DNA from: Notospermus geniculatus
Lineage: Eukaryota; Nemertea; Pilidiophora; Heteronemertea; Lineidae
Assembly (NCBI GenBank): GCA_002633025.1
Contig: NMRB01002289.1
Location: forward strand, 29,437 to 93,436
Reading direction: 5' to 3'
DNA: 64,000 bases
Positions 55,866 to 64,000 of the stretch are shown here, in pieces. Positions within the stretch are counted from its first letter, which is position 1; the number at the start of each line of letters is the position of its first letter. The notes beneath the pieces are model-generated. The model saw only the letters and a list, made by a program, of their open reading frames with translations. It made no database searches and had not been told where the DNA came from. The position numbers were made by a program, and so were the translations under genes.

Positions 55866-57600
55866 CCTTCATTAAAGACCAATTCAATATGCATACAATG
55901 GCCAAGTTAAAGTCCTTTCAAAATGACTGGCTGGCACAGGTGGGGAAAGGTAGGGACGGAATAATGAAGTTGTTTGACGACTCGCCTGAATGACGTAACC
56001 GATGAGAGCAGTGACGACTGACATGAATATCTGGAAGGGACCTTAGACAGGCGAAAGTTAAGTATTTATATTTTTACCTTTCTGCGTGGAATAAACTTTT
56101 CGCCACGTGGAGAAAACTTTTCTCCGTTTGGAGTTAAGTCATGTGATCGCCTCCACGTGACTTTACTCCTGAGGGAGAAAAGTTTACTTCCCGCGGAGAA
56201 AAGTTTACTCCACGTGCAGAAAAATTTATTCCACGGAATAAAGTTATTTCCGCGGAGAAACGTTTACTTCACGGGAAGCATTGGCGTGAACAAGAGAGCG
56301 ATCAGCGCTGGCGATCGTATGACAAGATCTATATATTTTATATTTGGTCGCGCCTACTTCCACAGGATGAACGTACGTGGAACGTACATGTACGTGTAAT
56401 CCCTGATAAGCATTGTGTTGGCAAGAATTCGCTTGTCTTCGCCGGCTTCGCCTCGCCGTTCGCTTCGCCAGTTCGTTTGCAGTGCGCACGCAGCCAACCC
56501 TGTGCAACTTTTTCAGTGTGGCCATTTTTTCTGTGTAACTCCCATTGTTCGGAATAAACTGGGAAACAGAATCACTGTTTCTCTGTGTGTCGCTCATTGT
56601 AAAATCGTGGCTAATTCCGTCAGTCTACTGTAATGTCTCACAGGCGCACGGGCTTCACTGAAAAACGTTACACCGGTAGTACTACTGCTACATGCTTCAC
56701 GAAAGAGAATAGACTATATCACTCCAAAAGAGCGCAGCACCTGACGGGTACTACAGCGTCACGACGTCCCGTAGTCATTCCATGACATCTTGACGTGAGA
56801 CGACGTCATGATCGCTGAAACAAGTGGAGGTTTTTCGAGTGACGTCACCGCGTTCAGAATGGGGGACGGGACGTCGTGACGCTGTAGGCCTAGCTAGCGA
56901 CCCGTCAGGTGCTGCGCTCTATTGGAGTGATAGAGTCTATTGACTCCACTCTCCAAGCCTACGCTCAAATCCAAGCTTCTCAGTTACAATAGGGTTTTGA
57001 TTTTCAAGAGCTCGTTTGCGATGCTGCATTGTCTTGGCCGCGGGGGTGCAGGGAAATGGAACTATCATCAAAAATATAGCCGTTTAATGCAGTTAAAGTG
57101 TCCATCTCCGCCGGCGATTCGAGGGACTAAAAACGTTGATGCATTTCGCTGGCAGCAAATACTGTCATGACTGTATAAGTAGCCCACTCAGCATTGTTCA
57201 ACTCTCGGAGAACATTTTCTTGGCGAGTGTGGGTTGGCTTAACAAGAAAAAATCCCATTTTTCTCTAAAAAATGCACTTGATAACCTCCTTCAATGACCA
57301 ATACACCTCAGGACAGCAGTTAGTTCTGTTTCATGTTGCTGTGGGTCGGGCCTAGGAACCCAAACAGCTCCAGTAATTTTTCACGATATTTCTTCCCATG
57401 CCACAGGTCCTCGCAAACAAACCGTGATCACTCCTCCGAATTTTTCCGCGACTTACAGAAAAAAAACTTGTCAATGCGAACTTTATCGTCACTTTATAGA
57501 GCTGCAGAAAAAGACAGTACCGGTATTATATTAGTAATCTTTATCCTTTTTGTCGTCCCCTGTCTCGTGATATTTAACTTGTAGGCCTACGTATTGGAAA
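55866..57600 (+). repeat. 1.5 kb tandem duplication, copy 2 (with MITE insertion)
   Basis: Head-to-tail second copy of 54361-55865, longer because of an inserted element at 56704-56941. Confidence 0.9.
56704..56941. mobile_element. ~238-bp hairpin MITE inserted in duplication copy 2
   Basis: AATAGACTATATCACTCC...GAGCGCAGCACCTGACGGG is mirrored at the right end. The inner stem is CTACAGCGTCACGACGTCCC. Copy 1 (near 55192) is the corresponding empty site. Confidence 0.85.
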
Positions 57601-58420
57601 AGGGCATAGTCTAGTCAGCTTTTCCTTTCTCTTTGTAAAATCTAACTAGTACATGTATTTTAGAACTTCGCCTAAGATTCCACGTTACACTTTTAATCTA
57701 TTGATTTTTGGAGAAACTTTAAATGAGGCATATCATTGGAAAAAGCCCACTAGACTTGGTAAACTTTCAACAATATAATCTTTGACAGTAACCATGGTAA
57801 TGCGTTAATCACCAACTTTAAAACCCTAAAGGCCATCAGCCTAAAGCAACAAGATTCAATCCGAAAGATTAATTAAAATGTAACCGATTTAATTGATCTT
57901 TAATGAGATCAAAATCATTTAATAGCGGGGGAAGTTCCGTAAGGGTCGCCGAAGGTCGGATTTTCAAACTTCAATTCATTAGAATTCGTTCGAATTCATT
58001 TCATAAAAGTTGATACAACATCTGCACTCGGCTCCAGGTTTCCTGATCCCTGAGGTGTCTTTTTCTTGAGGTTAACTTTAGAATTACCCCAGGGTTCCAT
58101 TAAGAATGAAGCCGACTCAGAACCAGAATCACAAGAGTCGATCAAATGTTTTAATGATTAAATGAAGAGGAGGGTTTTTGTGATGAGATCTGATGCATTA
58201 ATGTTAAAGTCTTCTTCAAGTCATCGTTAGTTTTCATTCACAATAACCAACCCGTCATAGTTCATCTTATCCGCTGTAATTTCTCAACTCAATCAAAAAC
58301 TCTTGTCGGTGGATAAATTTATAGACCAACTCCCATTAATTATTGTATTCTCGACATTTTTTTAGGTTTTATCAACAAGTTTGAACTTTCTATCACCCCT
58401 CTCCTCCTCCCCACCGTTAG
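57601..58420. other. non-coding, nothing recognised
   Basis: AT-rich, no supported exon. Confidence 0.4.
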
Positions 58421-58578
58421 ACTGGTTCCCGTCATTGCCGCTCAACAACCGCGGCACTCGCTCCACTTGTTGCGGAACTAATTGAAATTGAATAATAATT
58501 GAGTAATAAATTGAAATTGAAATCGAAACGGACAGTAGCGTCGTGGGGGTGGAGTGGTAAAGACGGGAACCAGTCTAC
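58421..58578. mobile_element. ~158-bp MITE (TAGACTGGTTCCCGTC ends)
   Basis: GACTGGTTCCCGTCATTGCC pairs with GGTAAAGACGGGAACCAGTC. The interior is an ATTGAAATTG / ATTGAGTAATAA simple tract. Confidence 0.65.
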
Positions 58579-58589
58579 CCCGCCCAAAA

Positions 58590-58740
58590 TGAGGACCATA
58601 ACACACTGCCTCAATAGGTGTCACTAGTGGTTTAAATCCATTGAAATGAAAGTAACACTCAAGTCCTGATCAATTTCCCACACAAAAGGCGTCCATTGTA
58701 TAGGACCCGGTTACGATGTGCTCCTTCTATCGTATTATGA
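58590..58740 (+). repeat. dispersed repeat, copy 3
   Basis: Same block as 3960-4155: AATAGGTGTCACTAGTGG, CCTGATCAATTTCCCACA, GGCGTCCATTGTATAGG. Confidence 0.55.
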
Positions 58741-59335
58741 TCCCGATTACTTGGTGTAGAGGAGGACAACAAAGTTCGAACTCCCAGCACCCCTACCGGC
58801 AAATCTAAACAACAGAAAGTCCGTGACTAAACGAATACTAAACGTAAACAACTTGTCGGTAATTGTGCCATCCTGCCTGTCATCGACTGCGGGGCACATC
58901 AAGGACCTTCCCTTACAAAACGGTCAGTCTCCCTGTCAGTGATGTTCACTCGAGGAGATAATTCAGCACGCGATAAAGATCTCATTTCTAAATGAGTGTC
59001 GCTCCGTCGAAAGAGCCTGGACGTCTTTCCCTGTCCACGCTAGCTTCATTAATTACACCAGATTAACCTGCTGACAAGTTAAACAGATCCTGCCTTTCTT
59101 TCCCATGTCCACCTGGCTGACTCGCTCTCAGGCATGTCGTGTCTGGACCGGCGTTGTGTTCACATCATCTCTGTATGACCAGTTCTCTTGAGCAGAAATG
59201 ATAATACCCGGGCTTGGCTTACCCATTCATGCCCATTCATCGCCACTAATTCAATTACAAAATGGCCTTTTACACGGTAGAAATCCGTTTGTCTTTATTC
59301 TCAACCATGCAAGCTACTGCTCGGTCAATCAAACA
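58741..59335. other. non-coding, nothing recognised
   Basis: No exon or repeat structure identified ahead of the 27-bp array. Confidence 0.4.
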
Positions 59336-59340
59336 CAGCA

Positions 59341-59664
59341 AGGCCATGCAAGGTCATGAACACAGCAAGGTCATACAAGGTCATGAGTACAGCAAGGTCA
59401 TACAAGGTCATGAACACAGCAAGGTCATACAAGGTCATGANACACAGCAAGGTCATACAAGGTCATGAACACAGCAAGGTCATGCAAGGTCATGAATACA
59501 GCAAGGTCATACAAGGTCATGAACACAGCAAGGTCATACAAGGTCATGAACACAGCAAGGTCATGCAAGGTCATGAGTACAGCAAGGTCATGCAAGGTCA
59601 TGAGTACAGCAAGGTCATACAAGGTCATGAACACAGCAAGGTCATGCAAGGTCATACAAGGTCA
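59341..59664 (+). repeat. 27-bp tandem repeat, ~12 copies, with DR4 AGGTCA pairs
   Basis: Unit AGGTCATACAAGGTCA + TGAACACAGCA. Each unit carries two AGGTCA half-sites with a 4-base spacer (TACA or TGCA). Because 27 is a multiple of 3, frames stay open through the array (VIQGHEHSK repeats), but low complexity and the absence of splice or start context argue against coding. An n at 59441. Confidence 0.9.
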
Positions 59665-60810
59665 CGTGTACAACAAATCATCAGCCAAGTGATTAGGCCG
59701 CCGTCATTTAATACCTGTTGTCGGCACCGACTCGGATAACATGAAATTGCAGGCCGTGCGGAGGCCTTTTAGTTATGGACTCCTCCTTACAGCTGCGCGC
59801 ACAGACCAAAACGACATTATACCGAAGACTGAATGGTATTGGTAGGTAACGCCATTTTAAGTCATGTGACCACGCTACATGGCGCCAACAAATCAAACGA
59901 CGGCCATATGATACTAGGTAGCCAATCAGATTGGTGCTACTTATTACGATGTCATTGTTTGATCAATGCCCCTATTAAAGCTGCTGTTTTAGATAATGAG
60001 CCCCGTGCTATGAAAATGATTTGATATTAATCAAGGTATGCTTCACGCAGCGAAAGTGATAATCCAGACTGGGATGACCAACACCACAAGCACTGATGGA
60101 CGTCGCCGTGAATCTGATTTAGTGTATGTATTGACTCGAGCCGTGCATCATCTGATCACGGCGCGTCATCAGATGTTTGTCGTGAAAGTTGACGGATTTG
60201 CAATCAGTTTATGCAAATCATGTGGTTGATCGATCAAGAATAAGATATAATCTGATTTGTTTCTCAATCAAAAGTAAAGGTTCGACTTTCTGCCTATCGA
60301 TTGGATTAACGACGAAGAGGAAGCTGGAGAAAAAATGGCGGCGCCAAAACTCGCTTATGACGTGATGATCAAGTGACTTGTATAAAATGCGGAATTATGG
60401 TAACGGTTGGAAGTAAAAGGCGCACCCGGTTGGAACTAAAACGCAGAATCATGTGACCGGATCGCTTTAAAATATAATTTGAACGAAACGCAAGACTGCT
60501 TTTTCTTTTTTATGGTTTGAATCACGATATATTGTGATTGACAATACAAGAAACCGCTTCGCTTACAAAACTTTTTTCAATTATTTTAATTTCATTTTAA
60601 GAAGCAGTTCGATTCGCCAGTATTTGAATTGGAGTTACACAAATGTTGGAACCTGATAGAACTGTTGTAAATGTTCAATCAAAATGTCTCATTGGACAGA
60701 CGTCAAACTCCACTTAAAGGTGCAATGAACTTTATCTAATCAACAACATTTTTATTCTTTAATTACTTCCATAAAACTCCTTAAAGCCTCTACAACCCAC
60801 GTAACTAATC
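59665..60810. other. non-coding, nothing recognised
   Basis: No supported exon. Contains AAAATGGCGGCGCC near 60334 and a CATGTGACCACG patch near 59862. Confidence 0.4.
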
Positions 60811-60824
60811 TCGAAGTGTCAGGT

Positions 60825-60853
60825 CTGACGAAAGCAACGAAACGTTGCGAAAC
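60825..60853 (+). ncRNA. hammerhead-ribozyme-like core
   Basis: CTGACGA (CUGANGA), stem GCAAC/GTTGC with a 5-nt loop, then GAAAC: all invariant core segments in order. Stems I and III are not clear from the flanks. A second, degenerate motif (GACCCC/GGGGTC stem then GAAA) lies at 61051-61080. Confidence 0.45.
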
Positions 60854-60954
60854 AAATCGGAACGGAACGGAACGCCGTTACTGCTTGTATGTGAACTCTC
60901 GCTGCCTGTCTTGAGGCTGGGCGATAAATGATTATACATGTATATTTCATTTGT

Positions 60955-61027
60955 TTTTCCTATCTTTTGTTTATCCTATCTTTCCTATCTTTTCCTGTCT
61001 TTCCTATCTGTTTTTCCTGTCTTTTCT
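60955..61027. repeat. pyrimidine-rich TTTCCTATCT simple repeat
   Basis: Low-complexity CCTATCTTTTCCTGTCTTTC tract. Confidence 0.7.
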
Positions 61028-61050
61028 AGAGTTTCAGATTGTAAAGTTCC

Positions 61051-61080
61051 ACTTGAAAAAGACCCCGGTTGGGGTCGAAA
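61051..61080 (+). ncRNA. degenerate hammerhead-like motif
   Basis: CTTGAAAA in place of CUGANGA, a GACCCC/GGGGTC stem, then GAAA. The same stem as at 6508-6535, so from the same element family. Confidence 0.35.
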
Positions 61081-61468
61081 ATTCGTGAATTCTGGAGATT
61101 GACTTCTTGCTTAATATCATTTGTTTTTCCAACATAAAGCACTGATGGAACAATACATATTGTAGTAACAACAAGCCATCAGTAATGGGTCCTTGCTTTT
61201 ATACACTCCCCCCCCCCGCCCCATACAGCCTCTCTTATGTCGAATGACCAGAAATATACTTGTGATTCAATGGATGAAAAGTAGTTCTCTCCGCTAAACT
61301 ACAACTATCACATAAAGATTTCTATTGACAGGAGATCAATAGACAAGTATCAAATGCTTTTAGTCAATCAGTATATTGATAATGAAGTCAAATGTCTTAG
61401 TGGCAGAGTCAGGAAAAAGATACGGAACGTCGACTTCAGACAGTGAGGCACCGGCAGAACTACCGCCA

Positions 61469-61614
61469 CTAGGAGGCGCTGTGAGCGGTTGGACCTTTTT
61501 TCGACGTCTCGTCCGTGTCGCACTGCGTCAAGGACGTCGTGACGTGACATCATGACGCGACATTTTGCTCTGTACGTCTTTGGCTGCACCGCTCGCAGCG
61601 CCGCCTGTCGGAAT
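61469..61614. mobile_element. ~146-bp MITE (GGCGCTGTGAGCGG ends), copy 2
   Basis: GAGGCGCTGTGAGCGGTT and CCGCTCGCAGCGCCGCCTG termini. The interior is homologous to 42957-43104. Confidence 0.65.
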
Positions 61615-62245
61615 AGAACGTTATGCGGGTTCTTCATCAAATGTGTTGGTTCATGGTGATATCGGGATACATGTACTAGTATCTGGATAGTTGTTTTGCT
61701 TCCGCTTTGATAATTGAATGGAAGTTACCCAATAATACTGACCGAATGCAAATTTGCACAGTCGGGCCATGATTGGTGCGCCAGTGTCAGCAAGCGCTCT
61801 GATTGGATCAAACAAGTCAGAAACCTATACAGTAGGCATGAAGTAACCAATCACACCCAGCATATGTCCTGGTTTTGCCTGGGAGTTAGGTGCCTCCCAC
61901 ACAGGGCCAATCATCAGTTGCCAGTAACGCTACGAAATAGTAGTACATGTATACTATTTATAAACCCTGTCACGAGTACATTCGCCCTACTTCGAACCCA
62001 ATGACATTTTAGCCTTGGATCTTTGAAACTAGAGAAGGCGGGAAGCTGAATTTTAAGATCATGTTTTCATTAGGCGTATTAGAAATGCAGTCCCCACAAA
62101 TTGAATAGGCGTTGATTACTTCCGCCGGGGTAATTTTGTCTTCCCCTCGTGGTCTCGCTAACTCATTATGATGAAGGATGTACATGTGTGCTCAACTAAG
62201 GACTTCTATATAACTCGTTATTGCCTTACAAGACCTTGACATTTA
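61615..62245. other. non-coding, nothing recognised
   Basis: No supported exon. Confidence 0.4.
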
Positions 62246-62946
62246 AGCCCATCTCACACTGCCACGATTCCGACCACGATGCCTCTACGAAAAATGCTTT
62301 CGTGGTGTTCCTATAGGCTTCGTAATGAATCGTAAGCCTTCCTATAGGCTTCTTGTTTTTCGTGTCCTAGGCCCCTTCACGATTGGTGAGAATTTAAAAC
62401 CGGTTTCAAATAAAAAAAAAATCGTGTTCAATCCTAAGGACTTCCGTGATGATCGTAATGCCTTCCTGGAGGCTTCCTGCAAGCTTCGTTTTGATCAACA
62501 CGAAGCTTGCAGGAAGCATCCAGGAAGGCATTACGATCATCGCGGAAGTCTTCAGGATTAAACACGCGATTTTTGAATTTTAAACATGTTTAAAATTCTC
62601 ATCAATCGTGAGGGGCCTGAGACACGAAAAACAAGAAGCCTATAGGAAGGCATTACGATTCATTACGAAGCCTATAGGAACACCACGAAAGCATTTCGTA
62701 TAGAGGCATCGTGGTCGGAATCGTGGCAATGTGAGACGGGCTGCAGCATGTGAACACGATGCTTGCGCGTAGCATACAGGAAGTCAACACGAAGGTGCAC
62801 GACGCCTGCATGAAGTGATTACAAAAGCCGCATTGAGCCGAGACCAATCAGATCACTGCCCGCCCGCCACGATCCCTCTACGAAAACATTTTGCAGCATT
62901 CGTAGAAGCATCGTGGTCGGAATCGTGGCAGTGTGAGATGGGCTTT
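62246..62946. mobile_element. ~700-bp nested palindromic transposon
   Basis: The outer ends are perfect inverted copies over ~38 bp (AAGCCCATCTCACACTGCCA at the left). A complete ~497-bp palindrome (62246-62742) lies inside, sharing the left end. Its right end carries two mismatches. The centre is GAAGCTTGCAGGAAGC-type sequence. Confidence 0.8.
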
Positions 62947-63002
62947 AGAAGCTGTCACACAGTCTAAATCCGTTCTTGGCTATTAGACGTCAAAGCGACC
63001 TT

Positions 63003-63187
63003 CAAATGGACTTTTAAATCGACCAATCATGGAGCAGGTAACGACTTTTAACTCGACCAATCATGGGACAGGTAACGACTTTCAAATCGACCAATCATGG
63101 GACAGGTAAAAAGACTTTTTCGACCAATCATGTGACAGATAACGACTTTCAACTCAACCAATCAGGCAGAATCAGGTAGCAGGTAAG
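63003..63187 (+). repeat. 34-bp tandem repeat, 5 copies, each with a CCAAT box
   Basis: Unit CGACCAATCATGGGACAGGT + AACGACTTTCAAAT. CCAATCA occurs at 63023, 63057, 63091, 63124 and 63158. Confidence 0.85.
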
Positions 63188-64000
63188 ACGTATGTATGAT
63201 GGGGTAAGGATTGGGCATGACTGTGTGACGTCATCGCCCGATTTAAGCCACAATAACGCAGGTTCAAGCATTACAACATAAGCATGTTCTGGATCATTAC
63301 ATTCACTGAAAGAAAAAGGTCATATAACAGCAATTAGTTCTACATTGCGTGGAAATCCATAAAAACGCCACCATCAGATCGTTAGGACTGACTACATCAC
63401 TCGTATTATTCTTGGCATCACTGCTAGTTCAGAGGAATTAATAACATTAAAATTTAAACAAATTGCTATAATCTGATGTCGTCATGGACACGAAATAAGA
63501 TGAAGATAGAAACATAATCTGCGGTGGAAGTTTCATGGGATTTTCACCTAATTGGTCTCCGAAAAGAAAATGGGATGAGAGGAAAACAGAGGTGGTAACC
63601 ATGGCAACGTACATTTTTTCAGAAACCGTGTTTTATGCAGTAGACATCTATGTGATGTCATAATATGACGTCATATTTTCACGTGCAGTCGTACTTTACT
63701 GGACTAGAACGGTAGCACTTCCGCAATATGATCGATTTTTATGGCTGCCAGGGTCGCCATTTTGAAATCAGTTTCGCCAATCTCAGTAAGCACTAGTCGT
63801 TCGATCGAACTGATTTTTTATACGTCGGGGTGACGTGAGGAAAGTTCCATTCGAAAATGGGCTCAGTCTAATTTTCAATATGGCCACCATATGCCAGAGT
63901 CGCTTTTTTTCCCGCCACTACACCGCGGGAATCGAGTTAGAAAAAGGGCGGGATGTGGGGTGTTACTTCTAGTAAGAGAATTCTGCCGTCGGCAGTGGAA
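63188..64000. other. non-coding, nothing recognised
   Basis: No supported exon or repeat up to the window end. Confidence 0.4.

Noticed and set aside
59262-59739. Open frames through the 27-bp repeat (VIQGHEHSK...)
   Set aside because: Automatic consequence of a 27-bp unit without a stop. No start, splice or domain support.
1-64000. CRISPR arrays or prokaryotic features
   Set aside because: Tandem repeats here have no unique spacers, and the gene structures are clearly animal.

Overview
This is a 64 kb piece of a draft animal genome assembly. The evidence is intron-containing genes with GT/AG splice signals, animal-only protein architectures (TRIM-type RING/B-box protein, LDLa + EB/EGF-like transmembrane receptor, class A GPCR, THAP remnant), long non-coding stretches and a very high load of hairpin transposons. 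Base style (frequent AGGCCTA and TACATGTA palindromes, a 'TTAGCTCACCTG' dispersed repeat, many ~100-500 bp fold-back elements) suggests a marine invertebrate: a lophotrochozoan such as a mollusc or brachiopod, or possibly an echinoderm or hemichordate. The sequence alone does not settle which. Assembly scars are the N runs at 22636-22675 and 50117-50901 and single n at 8109, 18830, 48655, 54360 and 59441.

Layout. 1-8.3 kb: transposon relics only (a retrotransposon C-terminal remnant, four back-to-back miniature elements, a 1.36 kb fold-back element with 12-bp target duplications, a hammerhead-like motif). 8.3-10.3 kb (+): TRIM-like RING/B-box/coiled-coil protein whose 5' splice acceptor abuts a LINE fragment. 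10.3-15.6 kb: repeats, including a second hammerhead-like motif. 15.6-18.0 kb (+): two exons of an unrecognised coiled-coil protein. 18-24 kb: repeats. 24.0-31.7 kb (-): a 14-exon gene that I could splice completely in frame, giving about 1150 residues: signal peptide, two LDLa modules, 21 EB/EGF-like modules (15 of them in one 2025-nt exon), one transmembrane helix and a short acidic tail. 33.0-34.3 kb (+): small gene for a basic 201-residue protein. 35.6-36.5 kb (-): class A, FMRFamide-receptor-like GPCR exon carrying TM1-5. 37-42.5 kb: repeats, including a 0.7 kb direct duplication rich in CRE-like sites, then a THAP-domain remnant. 43.9-57.6 kb: layered duplications around a ~212-bp satellite array. 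57.6-64 kb: repeats, including a 27-bp tandem array of AGGTCA half-sites in DR4 spacing, another hammerhead-like core, a 700-bp nested palindrome and a 34-bp array of CCAAT boxes.

How the genes relate. They are independent eukaryotic units, not an operon. The receptor and the TRIM protein are both of types common in invertebrate recognition or immune-type repertoires, but nothing in the window shows they act together. The strongest candidate for something undescribed is the 24-31.7 kb receptor: a 15-module expansion inside a single exon exactly 15 x 135 nt long, two N-glycosylation sequons in nearly every module, and two LDLa modules that have each lost the same disulfide pair (C4-C6).
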